DNA of 64,000 nt from Massilia rubra (GCF_011682065.1 NZ_VUYU01000005.1:202484-266483); one strand, 5' to 3'; shown: positions 46,179 through 56,531, counted from the stretch's first letter. Numbers and translations: made by a program. Notes: generated by a model not told the origin, from the letters alone.

Positions 46179-46255
46179 CGGCAACTGTCCAAGCGTACGG
46201 CCCCGCCGCGACGCTTATGATAGTGTCTGCGCTCCACCAACGAGGAGCGAGCCCC

Positions 46256-46423
46256 ATGAACCCAGCAACCATCGACGCCCACCGCGCACCAGACCCTGTG
46301 CCGGTCGATGAACCATCTCCCGAGCCGTTCGACAATCCCCACCCGCATCACCAGCCGGTCAAGCACCCGCAGGACGACGATCCGGTGCCCGACCCGAAGC
46401 CGAGCACCTTTTTCCTGCACTAA
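46256..46423 (+). CDS. Small Pro/Asp/His-rich protein
   Basis: A 55-residue protein with AGGAG (46242-46246) nine bases before its ATG. It is extremely rich in Pro, Asp and His (PHPHHQPVKHPQDDDPVPDP) with no hydrophobic core, so it is probably disordered and could bind metal ions. Neither family nor function is recognised. The good ribosome binding site is the main reason to consider it real. It ends 15 bases before the convergent tamB gene. Confidence 0.5.
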   Translation: MNPATIDAHRAPDPVPVDEPSPEPFDNPHPHHQPVKHPQDDDPVPDPKPSTFFLH

Positions 46424-46437
46424 GTTCTGGCACCAGC

Positions 46438-49400
46438 CTAGTCGAAGGCCCACGAATAGAGCACGTCGAGCGCGGTGTTGGTCCCGGTCTGGAACTGCAG
46501 GGTGATGCGCGGATTGAGCTTGTAGCGAATCTTCACCAGGCTCGATGCGGTCGTCGCGCCCTGCTCGAAACTGAGGTAGGCGCGCGACGAAATGCGCTTG
46601 CCGACCGTGACCACGGTGCTTTCCAGCCCCTTGGCCTGCGACAGTCCCAGTTCATCGACGCCGAGCGAGTTGGCCAGGCGCGACTGGAACCCGCCGCCGC
46701 TGCCCGAGCCGCCCAGCAGGGCGCCGGCGGCGGCGCTGAGCAGGCCCGCCTCGTTGCCCGACGTCGCTTCCATCCCGTGCCCCAGCACCAGCCATGACAG
46801 TTTTTCGCTGTCCGGCACCGACGGCGTCGACACCAGCTTGGCCACCGGCGAGAGGGCCGAGCCGCGCACTTCGACGCCCGCTTCCACATTGGTCTCGGAG
46901 AGCTGCTCGCCTTCGGGACGGCGGCGCACCGCGCGGATGTTCAGGGCAGGATTGTCGGCCGGGCCGCTGAAGGTCAGCACGCCGCGCTCGATGTCGAGGT
47001 TCTGTCCATACGCCCGGTACGTGCCGCTGGTCACGCGGATCGAGCCGTTGGCGCGCGGCGGACGCCCGCCGGTGGTGCGCACCCGCAGCGAGCCGGCCAG
47101 TTCGGCGTCGATGCCCATGCCGCGCAGGCGGAAGGCGTCGCCCAGGTCCGCTTCCACATCCATCGTCAGCGGCATGCTTGGCTCGGCCTTGACCGCCGGC
47201 GTACCCACGCCGGCCCGCCCCAACACGATCACGTCGTCCGACAGGGTAGGGCGGCCCTGCGGCGCCAGTTCGATCAGCGCGCGGTCGGCCTTGAATTTGC
47301 CTTCCAGCGAGAAGCGCTTGGCGTCGCGGATCAGGGTGCTCTGGCCGCTGACGATCACGGTGCGGTCGGGGCGCGACAAGATTTCGAGCTTGTCGGCCAC
47401 CAGTTTTAACTGCATGGTCGCTTCGCCGCCGGCAAAGCGCACCGCGCCGTCGGCCACCGCCGTGCCTTGCACGCCGTCGAAACTGAGGCGCTGCAGCAGC
47501 AGCTGGTCGCCGGTGAGCTGGGCGCGCAACTGGCCGTTACCGAGCTTGACGCCCTGTTCGGCCCAGCGCAGCGCCAGTTTGTCGCCGTTGACGTTGCCGT
47601 TCAGGGTCGGCGTGCCGACCGTGCCGCCGCCGGTGAGCGCCAGTTTCAGCGCGCCGTCCAGTTCCAGCCCCGGTTGCCCGGTAAAGGGCGCCAGCCACGC
47701 GATCGACACCATGTCGGCGTTGGCCGTCATTTTCAGGGGGCTGGCGTTGCCCAGGCGGCCTTCAATCATTTGCGCGGTGGCGTCGATATCGGCCTGGCCG
47801 ATGCGGGTGCCGTCGACCTTGGCCTGCATGCGCAGCGCGCCGCCCGTGATGTCGGCGCGCAGGTCGAGCGTGCGCAGTCCCAGCACCACCGGTACATCGG
47901 CGCCGGCGATCACGTCGCCGCTTTCGCGGAACACGTGCAGCATGCCGTTCAGGGCCGGCGTGGCGCCATTGGGCGCCTGCATGTCGAGCGCCCAGTCGGC
48001 GCCGAGCAGCAGGTTGCCGCTGATGGCGTCGCGCATGCCGGGCGAGAATTGCGCCAGGTAGGTCAGCGGCACGCCGGCCGCCGCGCCCTTGCTGGTCCAG
48101 TGCGGGCCGTTCTTGTCGAGCGACTGTACGCTCACGCTGCCGTTGGGGAGCTTGATCACCGCGTTGCTCATGCTGATCTGCTGCGGCCTGGCCAGGCCGG
48201 CCATGCCGTCGCCGGGAGCGACCGCGATGCGCAGCGGCACCGGCGCCTGCAGCGCGAACGCGTAGCGTCCCTTGTTCTGCAGCGCCGCCACGGTGCCGGT
48301 CCAGGCGCTGTTGGCCCAGCCGCCGCGGATTTCGCCGGCGGCGTCAAACGCTTCGCTGCGCGCGTCCAGGCGCAGCACGTGGGCGCCGCGCGTGCCGCTC
48401 GTTTGCAGGTGCGCGCTGTCGATGCGGGTGTCGCCGCTGACGTACTCGGTAATCGCAATGTCGCTCACCAGCGGGTCGTCCGGCCCGCGCCCGCTGCCAA
48501 GATTGGCGCTCGCGCGCAGGGTCTTGACCTGGTGCTTGCCGAGCACCTTGAGGTTCTGGCCTTCCAGCGCGGCGGTCACCGCCGGCGCGGCCATCGTGCC
48601 CGAGACAGTGCCCGAACCTTTGAGCACGCCGCCGTAGTCGGGGCCGAGCGCGGCCAGTTGCGGCGCGTCGATGCGCCAGTCAAGCTTGTCGGAGGCGGCG
48701 CCGAAGCTGCCCTTGGCGGCCACGATGTTCGGCCCCACGTGCAGGTCGACGTCGGCGTTGGAAACGTGTTTTGCGTCGGCCGCCACCTTGGCGTGCCCCC
48801 AGAAGGGCGAGTTGGCCAGGGTCGATGGCTGCAAGGCCAGATCCAGGTTGCCGCGCCAGTCGGGGCCGGAGCGGCCGGTGACATCAAAACTGCCGTTGAT
48901 GCTGCCCGCCAGCGGCGAGCCGAAAGCGGCCGGATTGAAGCGCTGCGCCGTGCCGGCCGCCTTGACGTCGACCGCTCCTTTGTCCAACCATGCTTCGCCG
49001 GTCGCGTGCAGCAGGCTGTTATTGGCCTTGCGCGCCGCCGCCACCCAGCCAAGGCCGGTCGCGTCGACTTCAAAAGTGGTGCGCGGCGCGGCCATGGTGC
49101 CGGTGACGACGCCGTTGGCCGCCAGCGCACCGTACAAATCGCTGCGCGCGGCCGCCAGGTCGGTGGCGTTGACCTTCCAGGTGAGTTTTTCGCCCGCTGC
49201 GCCGAACGAGCCGGCCAGTTCCGCCGTGTTCTTGCCCAGTGCGAGCGTGGCGGCCACGCCGCTGATGTGGGTGGCGTCGGCATTGAGCTTGCCTTTGCCC
49301 GACAGCGGCTGGTCGAACAGGCGGCTTGGCCGCAGCGCAAAATCGGCCGCCACTTTCCACGCCGGCGACAAAGCACCGGCGGCGTTGATGTCGGCGTTGA

Positions 49401-50838
49401 TGTCGGCCTTCGGCAGGTCGCCGAAGGCGGACGGATCGAACTTGACGGCGCTGGCGGCGAGCTTGAATTCGCGCTTGCCGGCCAGGTTGGCGCTGCCGTT
49501 CACATTCACGCTGCTGGCGCCGGCGGCCAGGCGCGCCTGCTGCACGGTCAGCACGTTGTCGGCCAGGGTGGCTTTCGCTTCCAGGCGCATGCCCGCTTCC
49601 ACCAGCCTGGTGGTGAAGGTCTGGGTGCTGCCCTCGTTGGCGACGGTGATGTCGCCGGCGATCTTGGTCGACTTCATGCGGCTGTGCAGGCGCTTGATGT
49701 CGATGCCGTCGGTGTGCAGCGCAAAGCCGGCCGTGCCGATTCCCTTGTCGGCCGCGGTGCGCGCCACCGTGCCGCTGCCGGTGAATTTGCCGGCTTCGCC
49801 CAGGTCGATCAGCACCGCGCCGATCTCCAGCGCCGACAGGTTGCCTTTGAGTTCACCGCGCATGGCGCGCAGCGGCAGCCGTTGCAGGTCGATCGGGCCG
49901 GTCGCGCCGGCGTTGTCGATCGCCACGCTGCCGGCGATGTTGCGGTTCGCTTCGATGCGCGCCGTGATCGCCAGCGACAGGTCGGCCTTCGGCAGTTCGG
50001 GATTGAAAAAGCCCGGGTCGATATTCTTGCCGTGGATGGTCAGGGCGCGCAGCGGGATTGCATCGAACGGCGCCAGCGTGAATTTTGCGTCGCCGCTGGC
50101 CTTGCCCGATACCGCCGTGGCGTCGAGTTGCGTCGTCACCAGGTCGCCGCCCACGCCCAGCTTGATCTGCGCCGGCTGCTGGCCGGCGGGGACCACGAGC
50201 TGGGTCAGGCTGGCGGTGCCGGCCAGCTTGAACGGATGGTTGGCGCCGATGCTGGCGTCGGCCATGGCCTTGCCCCACGGGGTGATGGCGCTGGCTTTGC
50301 GCAAGGCCCATTGCGTCGGGTCGCCCAGGAGGTCGAAGCGCACGTCGGTGATCACCGTTTCGGCCCCCGGCGCGGCGGCGTTGGTCATGATGACTTTGGC
50401 CAGGCGCGCATCGTCCACTTCGAGCTTGAACGGGGGGGCCAGCTTGGTCGGCATCTTGGCCGGTTCGCCTTCGCGCAGGGTATCCATGCGCAGGGTGGCC
50501 ACGTGCAGCTTGTTGATCGCCACGCCGCGACTGAGGTACTGGAAGGGCGACCAGTCGATGTCGATGTTTTCGGCGGTGATGACTTGTTCGGGCGTGCGGT
50601 AGACGACTTTACCGACGTGCATGGCGCCATACAGCGAGCCGTTCACGCCGGTGACGACGATGCTGCCGCCGCTGGCGTTGGCCACGCGCTGGACCAGCAT
50701 TTGCAGGGTGGTTTCGCGTCCCAGGTACCAGTAGGCGCCGCCCAGCAGGGCGCCGGTGACGACCACGCCGACGGCGACGCGGCGCGGCCAGCGGCGCTGG
50801 CGGACCGGCGGGGTAGTAGGGGTTTCGGCGGTAGTCAT
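46438..50838 (-). CDS. tamB: Translocation and assembly module subunit TamB
   Basis: Very long inner-membrane-anchored periplasmic protein of 1466 residues. One N-terminal membrane anchor (~residues 19-40, RRVAVGVVVTGALLGGAYWY) is followed by a long beta-taco region of repeated amphipathic strands and a C-terminal DUF490/TamB domain (~1050-1466, with SGTYRAYGQNLDIERGVLTF and LSWLVLGHGMEATSG). The protein ends in an aromatic residue pattern (YSWAFD). TamB bridges the envelope and works with TamA in outer-membrane protein or phospholipid transport. Its start overlaps the tamA stop by one base (TGATG). Confidence 0.95.
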   Translation of the reverse strand: MTTAETPTTPPVRQRRWPRRVAVGVVVTGALLGGAYWYLGRETTLQMLVQRVANASGGSIVVTGVNGSLYGAMHVGKVVYRTPEQVITAENIDIDWSPFQYLSRGVAINKLHVATLRMDTLREGEPAKMPTKLAPPFKLEVDDARLAKVIMTNAAAPGAETVITDVRFDLLGDPTQWALRKASAITPWGKAMADASIGANHPFKLAGTASLTQLVVPAGQQPAQIKLGVGGDLVTTQLDATAVSGKASGDAKFTLAPFDAIPLRALTIHGKNIDPGFFNPELPKADLSLAITARIEANRNIAGSVAIDNAGATGPIDLQRLPLRAMRGELKGNLSALEIGAVLIDLGEAGKFTGSGTVARTAADKGIGTAGFALHTDGIDIKRLHSRMKSTKIAGDITVANEGSTQTFTTRLVEAGMRLEAKATLADNVLTVQQARLAAGASSVNVNGSANLAGKREFKLAASAVKFDPSAFGDLPKADINADINAAGALSPAWKVAADFALRPSRLFDQPLSGKGKLNADATHISGVAATLALGKNTAELAGSFGAAGEKLTWKVNATDLAAARSDLYGALAANGVVTGTMAAPRTTFEVDATGLGWVAAARKANNSLLHATGEAWLDKGAVDVKAAGTAQRFNPAAFGSPLAGSINGSFDVTGRSGPDWRGNLDLALQPSTLANSPFWGHAKVAADAKHVSNADVDLHVGPNIVAAKGSFGAASDKLDWRIDAPQLAALGPDYGGVLKGSGTVSGTMAAPAVTAALEGQNLKVLGKHQVKTLRASANLGSGRGPDDPLVSDIAITEYVSGDTRIDSAHLQTSGTRGAHVLRLDARSEAFDAAGEIRGGWANSAWTGTVAALQNKGRYAFALQAPVPLRIAVAPGDGMAGLARPQQISMSNAVIKLPNGSVSVQSLDKNGPHWTSKGAAAGVPLTYLAQFSPGMRDAISGNLLLGADWALDMQAPNGATPALNGMLHVFRESGDVIAGADVPVVLGLRTLDLRADITGGALRMQAKVDGTRIGQADIDATAQMIEGRLGNASPLKMTANADMVSIAWLAPFTGQPGLELDGALKLALTGGGTVGTPTLNGNVNGDKLALRWAEQGVKLGNGQLRAQLTGDQLLLQRLSFDGVQGTAVADGAVRFAGGEATMQLKLVADKLEILSRPDRTVIVSGQSTLIRDAKRFSLEGKFKADRALIELAPQGRPTLSDDVIVLGRAGVGTPAVKAEPSMPLTMDVEADLGDAFRLRGMGIDAELAGSLRVRTTGGRPPRANGSIRVTSGTYRAYGQNLDIERGVLTFSGPADNPALNIRAVRRRPEGEQLSETNVEAGVEVRGSALSPVAKLVSTPSVPDSEKLSWLVLGHGMEATSGNEAGLLSAAAGALLGGSGSGGGFQSRLANSLGVDELGLSQAKGLESTVVTVGKRISSRAYLSFEQGATTASSLVKIRYKLNPRITLQFQTGTNTALDVLYSWAFD

Positions 50839-52736
50839 CAGAATGTAAAGCCCAGTGAGAAGTGCAGGCGCGCTTTTTTGAGCGCTTGTCCGTATGCGAG
50901 ATCGACGTTGATCGGGCCGACCGGGCTGCGCCAGCGCGCGCCCAGCCCATAGCCCGATTCCGGTTTCAGGTCCTTGAATTTGTCGGCGGCGTTGCCGGCG
51001 TCGTAGAAGAAGGCCACGCCCCAGGGCGGCTTGAACCAGTATTGGTATTCCACGCTGCCGGTGAGCAGATAGCGCCCGCCGACGATGGCGTCGCCTTCGC
51101 GCACGCCCAGTTCCTGGTAGCCGTAGCCGCGCACCGACTGGTCGCCGCCGGCGCGGAACAGGAAGGTCGACGGCACGCCGGCCTTGTCGCGCGAGGCCAG
51201 TACGCCGGCTTCGCCGCGCACGATCAGGTTGCTCGACGGTCCGAGCGGACGGTATTGGACGAAGCGGGTGCTGGCGCGCAGAAAGCGTTCATCGGTCAGC
51301 ACCGGCAGCACCGCGCCGCCGAACTGCGCGTTGAGCACATAGCCGCGCGTCGGCAGCACCAGGTTGTCGAGCGCGCGCTTGGTCCAGCTGAAGGTGAGCG
51401 GCACGCTCTGGCTGCGGCGCGTTTCCACGCCTTCGACCATGCGCCGCTCGCTCAGGTACTCGAGCGTCAGGCTGCGTTCGAGCAGCGGCGTGCCCCAGGC
51501 GCGGCGCCCGGCCACGGTGGCCACGTTGGTCACTTCGCCGCGCAGGTCGGTGCGCTCGAAACCGGCGCCGAAGCTGTCGTTGTAGCCTTTTTCGGTGGTC
51601 GGAAAGTAAAAATCGGAGCGCGCGGTCTGGCGCTTTTGCTCCATGATCAGGTTGCTTTTCATGCGCAGGCCGAACACGTCCAGGTCGGCGTAATTGAGCT
51701 GGGCGCGCGCGCCGGTGTTGGTCGAATAACCGAGACCGACGTCGACATTTTTTTGCTTGTTTTCGGTCACGCGCACCAGCACCGGCAGGATCGCCGGGTT
51801 GGCCACCGGCGGGCGCGGGATGTCCTTCTGGTCGTCGGTCATGGCGTCGATGTCTTCCGACAGCGCGGCCGACATGTCGGCGCTCACTTCCACGGTGCTG
51901 AAGTAGCCGGTGTCCTGCAGGCGCGCCTGGTAGGCTTGCAGGGCCGCTTCGTTGTATTCCTGGCCGGGGCGGATGCGATTGAGGTTGCTCACGATGGTGC
52001 GCGAATAGCGCTTCAGGCCTTCGACCCGCAGTTCGCCGAAGCGCGCTTCGGGGCCGCTGTCGAGCACCACCTTGAGCAGGGCGCGGCGCACGTCGGGGTC
52101 GACGATGGCGCTCGATTCGACCAGCTGGGCGCGCGGATAGCGCGCCATCATCACCTGGCGCAGCAGGTTGCGCTTGGCGCCTTCCCAGTCGGCCTGGCGA
52201 AAGCGCTGCCCGACCGGCAAGCCCCAGCGGCTGCGCAGGTCGTCCGCGTTGTACGGTTTGGCGTCGCCGACCGGCTCGAAACCCTTGAGCACCAGTTCGA
52301 CGTCGCCCACCAGTACCGGCTGGCCCGGATCGACCGTGATGCGCGCGACCGGTTTGGCGCCGCTGGTGTCCAGGCCCGCGCTGACTTTGGGCGAATAGTA
52401 GCCTTCGGTGGCGATCAGGGTCTTGGCTTGCTCGGGCACGGCCTTGACCAGGCGCTGCAACTGGTCGAGGTCGAGGCGCGGGTTGCCCTGCCAGCGCACC
52501 AGGTCCAGGTTTTCTTCGAGCAGGTCGTCGAGCGGGCCGGGGGCGTCCACCTTGACCGAGTAATCGATGCCGCGCGCCGGCGCTGGCTGCACGGCTGGCT
52601 GTGACGGCGCTTCGGTCTCCTGCGCCAGCGCCAATGCCGGCGGCGCCCCCAAGCACACGGTCACGGCGATCTGTGCCAAAATTCGTCGCTGACGCGGCGT
52701 CCGGGCTGTTGTTTTGTCTGGTGTTGCGGGAAACAT
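50838..52736 (-). CDS. tamA: Outer-membrane assembly protein TamA (BamA family)
   Basis: Omp85/BamA-family outer-membrane protein, 632 residues. A signal peptide (about 1-38, ending ALALAQ) precedes POTRA domains (~60-290, for example GYYSPKVSAGLDTSGAKPVA and FGELRVEGLKRYSRTIVSNL), then a 16-strand barrel ending FSLGFTF. The conserved barrel motif VRGYGYQELG is present. The ATG at 52736 is preferred because TTGGAG lies upstream on the minus strand and a signal peptide follows directly. It is the first gene of the tamA-tamB operon. Confidence 0.93.
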   Translation of the reverse strand: MFPATPDKTTARTPRQRRILAQIAVTVCLGAPPALALAQETEAPSQPAVQPAPARGIDYSVKVDAPGPLDDLLEENLDLVRWQGNPRLDLDQLQRLVKAVPEQAKTLIATEGYYSPKVSAGLDTSGAKPVARITVDPGQPVLVGDVELVLKGFEPVGDAKPYNADDLRSRWGLPVGQRFRQADWEGAKRNLLRQVMMARYPRAQLVESSAIVDPDVRRALLKVVLDSGPEARFGELRVEGLKRYSRTIVSNLNRIRPGQEYNEAALQAYQARLQDTGYFSTVEVSADMSAALSEDIDAMTDDQKDIPRPPVANPAILPVLVRVTENKQKNVDVGLGYSTNTGARAQLNYADLDVFGLRMKSNLIMEQKRQTARSDFYFPTTEKGYNDSFGAGFERTDLRGEVTNVATVAGRRAWGTPLLERSLTLEYLSERRMVEGVETRRSQSVPLTFSWTKRALDNLVLPTRGYVLNAQFGGAVLPVLTDERFLRASTRFVQYRPLGPSSNLIVRGEAGVLASRDKAGVPSTFLFRAGGDQSVRGYGYQELGVREGDAIVGGRYLLTGSVEYQYWFKPPWGVAFFYDAGNAADKFKDLKPESGYGLGARWRSPVGPINVDLAYGQALKKARLHFSLGFTF

Positions 52737-52820
52737 GTCGCTCCAATGGGAAAATGCTCCGGGCATCTTACCGGATCGGCTGCAATGATGGCGAACGTCT
52801 AATGATCTGGAAAATACAAT

Positions 52821-53525
52821 ATGCAACAAGCTGATACCGCACTGGTGTTGTTTAGCGGTGGACAAGACTCCGCCACCTGCCTGGCCTGGGCTTTGGAACG
52901 TTATGCGCGCGTGGAAACCATCGGTTTCGACTACGGCCAGCGCCACGCCATCGAGCTGACCGTGCGCCCGACAGTGCTGGGCAAGATGCGCGCGTTAAAG
53001 CCCGACTGGGATGCGCGCCTGGGCGAAGATCACATGGTCGACCTGTCCGTGATCAGCAAGATTTCGGATACCGCCATGACCAGCAACGTGGCTATCGAAA
53101 TGCAGGCCAACGGGCTGCCGAACACCTTTGTACCGGGGCGCAACCTGCTGTTCATGACCGTGGCGGCCACCGTGGCCTACCGCCGTGGCCTGAATGTGCT
53201 GGTCGGCGGCATGTGCGAGACCGACTTTTCGGGCTATCCGGACTGCCGCGACGACACCATGAAGGCGCTCCAGGTGGCCCTGAACCTGGGCATGGCCACG
53301 CGCCTCAAGCTCGAAACGCCGCTGATGTGGATCGACAAGAAGCAGACCTGGCAACTGGCGCACGACGCCGGCGGCGCGGCGCTGGTCGACCTGATCCGGG
53401 AAGACACCCATACCTGCTACCTGGGCGAGCGCGGCGCGCTGCATGCCTGGGGCTACGGCTGCGGCAGCTGCCCGGCCTGCGCCCTGCGCGCGCGCGGTTA
53501 CCTGCAGTACGCCGGCGCCGCGTGA
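52821..53525 (+). CDS. queC: 7-cyano-7-deazaguanine synthase QueC
   Basis: Enzyme converting 7-carboxy-7-deazaguanine to preQ0 with ATP and ammonia, in the queuosine pathway; 234 residues. The PP-loop is [14 protein letters not shown] (~10-23), followed by [12 protein letters not shown] and [14 protein letters not shown]. The zinc-binding Cys cluster near the C terminus is [17 protein letters not shown]. The start at 52821 is divergent from tamA with an 84-base gap; no preQ1 riboswitch-like fold is evident there. Other queuosine genes are not in this window. Confidence 0.96.
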   Translation: MQQADTALVLFSGGQDSATCLAWALERYARVETIGFDYGQRHAIELTVRPTVLGKMRALKPDWDARLGEDHMVDLSVISKISDTAMTSNVAIEMQANGLPNTFVPGRNLLFMTVAATVAYRRGLNVLVGGMCETDFSGYPDCRDDTMKALQVALNLGMATRLKLETPLMWIDKKQTWQLAHDAGGAALVDLIREDTHTCYLGERGALHAWGYGCGSCPACALRARGYLQYAGAA

Positions 53526-53801
53526 ACGGCGCGGCGGCGGCGTGGTGCTGTACTGTCTCCTCACGATCCGCCTGCCACTGCACCCAAGCCGCACCCGGCT
53601 CGCGCCGCCGCCGCAGTGTTGGATTTTGGTATACGACAGCCTCCGGCGCTGTATTTATAGGCTTCGGGCCGGCCGCTGAAGCTTCTTCAGTGCAATAATA
53701 CTGATAGGAAATGAACATGCCTGGCGTGCTTGCGCCCCGGGTTTTTCGCTTCCATCACACCCATCCCGCACCGATCCTGCACTCAAGCGAGCCTCTATCC
53801 C

Positions 53802-54683
53802 ATGACCATGAAAAACCTGTTCCCTTTCACTCCCGCGATCCGCGGCCTGCTGGCCGGCGCCGCCATGCTTTCTTTGCTGACCGGCTGCCTGAACGCCCCG
53901 ATGGTCGATACGACCAAGTACAGCGCCCCGAAATCGGTGGTGATCGAAGATTTCCCGGATATGAAAGTGGCGGCCGTGATTGGCGTGGTCGTGCCCAAGT
54001 CGTACGCCTTCCCGGGATTTCATTTTTCGCGTCACGCCGATTTTTTCTACATGGACGATGAGCTCAACGAGTTGCCGGCCGACGCACCGCCGCTGTTCCA
54101 GTACCAGAGCGCCGGCATTCTGAATGCGGCGATCGGGAACATGGTGACCGGTTCCGAAGAGAAGACCCAAAAACGCGCCGAAGGTTTCCATGGCGCCGTG
54201 CTGGCGCGCCTGCCGGGCTTCGACATGCGCAAGGATTTCCTCGCCAGCCTGCGCAAGTCGCTCGAAGCGCAGGGCATCACCGTGACGCTGTCCGATGCCG
54301 GCCGGCGTAACTATCCGCGCCATCGCTGGGCGGCCGCGGATGCGGAAGGCAACAAGTATCCGCTCGGTCCGCTGGCATCGTCGGCGCCGGTGGATGCCGA
54401 CCTGCTGGTGCAAATCAGCCCGGTTGCGTTTTACATGGCGCCCGGTGGCTTGAATGCGTACTTCCGCAATGCCAGCGTCGGCGTGGCCTTGTACAACGGC
54501 CGCACCAAGCAGTTCCTCGGGCGCCAGACGCTGGTATTTAGCAACGGCGGCTTCGCCTACCAGTACATGAAGTACGATACCCTGGTCAGCGATATTCCGG
54601 TGGCCGCCCCGGCCCTGCGCGAGGCTGTGCTGTCGCTGGTGCCGCAACTGGTCGACCTGATCAACGCGCGTCCGGTCAAGTAA
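53802..54683 (+). CDS. Hypothetical lipoprotein
   Basis: Predicted lipoprotein of 293 residues. A short signal peptide ends in a lipobox LLTGC, so the mature chain would start at the Cys. The mature part contains FPDMKVAAVIGVVVPKSYAF, repeated aromatic segments and a C-terminal RQTLVFSNGGFAYQYMKYD. No family is recognised. The start is set at ATG 53802 (ATG 53808 is equally possible); a longer in-frame start at 53730 would add residues before the signal peptide. No clear partner among neighbours. Confidence 0.7.
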   Translation: MTMKNLFPFTPAIRGLLAGAAMLSLLTGCLNAPMVDTTKYSAPKSVVIEDFPDMKVAAVIGVVVPKSYAFPGFHFSRHADFFYMDDELNELPADAPPLFQYQSAGILNAAIGNMVTGSEEKTQKRAEGFHGAVLARLPGFDMRKDFLASLRKSLEAQGITVTLSDAGRRNYPRHRWAAADAEGNKYPLGPLASSAPVDADLLVQISPVAFYMAPGGLNAYFRNASVGVALYNGRTKQFLGRQTLVFSNGGFAYQYMKYDTLVSDIPVAAPALREAVLSLVPQLVDLINARPVK

Positions 54684-54734
54684 GCGCTCTTGCCGGGGCT
54701 GCCGGCATGTGCCGCGGCGGCCCCGGCGCTTGGG

Positions 54735-56357
54735 TCAGGGCTTGCGCACGAAGTTGTGGTATTCCGTGACCCAGCTCACGCCATTGTCGACGGAGCGGCG
54801 AATCGCGTAGAAGCCGCGCTCCTTGCCGTGGCTGAGCATGGCGCCCGAGGGCAGGATGTCTAGCGCGCCGCCCGGAAATTGACCGACCTGGGTCCATTTG
54901 CGGCCCAGGTCGCTGCTGGTATGCAGGACCGGGCCGGACGTCTGGTCGAGCGGCAGCGCCGTGCTGCGCACCCACAGGTCGTCGCCGCCCGCTTGCAGGG
55001 GTACCCAGGCGTTGCGCGGGGTGGGCACTTCCTGCCAGCTCAGGCCCTGGTCCCTGGTGATATAGGCGCCCCCGAACATTTTGCCACGCACGCCGATGGT
55101 GCCGTTGGGACTGGCCTGGGCCGCCTCGACTTTCATTTCTTTCGGCATCTTGCGCGTGACCCACTGGCCGCTCGCGTAATCGAGCAGATGCAAGCTGTCC
55201 TCGACCGCGAAGCCGAAGCCGCGCTCCGTGCGCCAAGGCCAGAAGCCCGACTGGCCCCACCAAAAATCTTTCTTGAGAGGCAAGCTGGTCACCTGCTTCC
55301 AATTGCCGCTGTCGATGTCCCTGGCGTGGAACACGCTCAACAGCTCATTGCTGTGCAGGGTGATATACCAGCCGGCGCGCTCGTTGCCGGCCACGTAGAT
55401 CAGGTTCCCGTTTGGCAGGTTGCCGGGGGCGACCGGCGTGAGCGTGGTGGCGCCCGGCGCCAGCCGCACGATGGTGTTCGCTTCGCCGACCCCGATCAGG
55501 GTGGCGTTGGGCAGCGCGACCGGCAGCACGCACGCCAGCGAATTGAGGTCCTTGCCTTGCACGCTGCTCCATTCACCCGTCGCCGAGCGCAGCAGCACCG
55601 CGCCCATTTTGGCGGCGGCGGCGATGCGTCCGTCCGGATACTCGCTGAAGCAGCCGGCGCCGACCGGACGGCGCAGCGCGATGGTTTCGGCCACGTCATC
55701 CTCCAGGCGCGCCGTGGTCCAGCCGGGTGCCGCGTCGCGGTCCAGTAAGCGGGCGTGCGGCGGCGATTTGCGCTCGAGAAGCTGGCGATTGTCGGTATGC
55801 AGCGCGCTGCGGCCCATGATCGTGGCTTTGTTGAGTGGGGTAATCACCGTGCGGCCAAGGTCCACCGTTTGGCCGGGCAAGACCGTGAAGGTGCCGAACA
55901 GGTCGCGCCGTTTTGAACCGATGGTGGGCGTGACGGTGGTCTGGGTGGTGATCCTCCAGCCCACCAGCTCGTCGACCGTTTGCAGGAAGTAGGGCTTCAT
56001 CCTCACTTCCACCATCTGGTAGTCGCCGGCCGGCAGCACGCCGACAAACACCGCGCTGTCGAAGGCCAGCGCGGGTGCGACCTGGCCGATCACGTAGATA
56101 TCGGCATTCTCGCCGGGCGCCGCCGTCTTGCCCTCGCCGGGTGCGCCGAGGCGGCGCACGTTGACGGACACCATGTCCAGCACGGTCACCAGGTTGGTGC
56201 TCACGCTCACGACCACCGTCCCTTCCTCCGCCTTGGGCACGCGAGCGAGCGGGTCGTCGGCGCGGGTCGAGCGGTCGAAGGCGGCGCTGGGGCCAGCGGC
56301 CAGCAGCAGGAACAAGCCGGGCAGCAGTGCGCGGGCGGGGTGGAATGCAAGAGACAT
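54735..56357 (-). CDS. Secreted protein with sialidase/BNR-like propeller segments
   Basis: Exported protein of 540 residues with a signal peptide (~1-26, ending PSAA). The N-terminal ~180 residues are beta-rich (DIYVIGQVAPALAFDSAVFV, FLQTVDELVGWRI). From ~220 on the chain has repeated beta-propeller-like blades with Asp-box type turns such as ITRDQGLSWQEV, TSSDLGRKWTQV and RSVDNGVSWVTEY, as in sialidase-fold proteins, but no sialidase active-site set is obvious. Function unknown. It is divergent from the lodA-like gene. Confidence 0.7.
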   Translation of the reverse strand: MSLAFHPARALLPGLFLLLAAGPSAAFDRSTRADDPLARVPKAEEGTVVVSVSTNLVTVLDMVSVNVRRLGAPGEGKTAAPGENADIYVIGQVAPALAFDSAVFVGVLPAGDYQMVEVRMKPYFLQTVDELVGWRITTQTTVTPTIGSKRRDLFGTFTVLPGQTVDLGRTVITPLNKATIMGRSALHTDNRQLLERKSPPHARLLDRDAAPGWTTARLEDDVAETIALRRPVGAGCFSEYPDGRIAAAAKMGAVLLRSATGEWSSVQGKDLNSLACVLPVALPNATLIGVGEANTIVRLAPGATTLTPVAPGNLPNGNLIYVAGNERAGWYITLHSNELLSVFHARDIDSGNWKQVTSLPLKKDFWWGQSGFWPWRTERGFGFAVEDSLHLLDYASGQWVTRKMPKEMKVEAAQASPNGTIGVRGKMFGGAYITRDQGLSWQEVPTPRNAWVPLQAGGDDLWVRSTALPLDQTSGPVLHTSSDLGRKWTQVGQFPGGALDILPSGAMLSHGKERGFYAIRRSVDNGVSWVTEYHNFVRKP

Positions 56358-56531
56358 GAGGTCCGATCGTCGGTGCGGGGGAAGGGCGTCATCCGGCTGC
56401 TGAGCGCATGGAGTTAACGCATGGAAATATTATCCCATGCTTGCCCTGGCCGGTGTGCCGCTGTATTCACAGTGTGGTTTGGCGGCACGCCACACTTATT
56501 CAATTTGCATGATTATCTATTAACATTCTTG

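Noticed and set aside
52737-52820. preQ1 riboswitch before queC
   Set aside because: The gap is only 84 bases, shared with the tamA promoter, and no pseudoknot-like C-rich loop with A-rich tail was seen; TACAAT abutting the ATG is probably chance.
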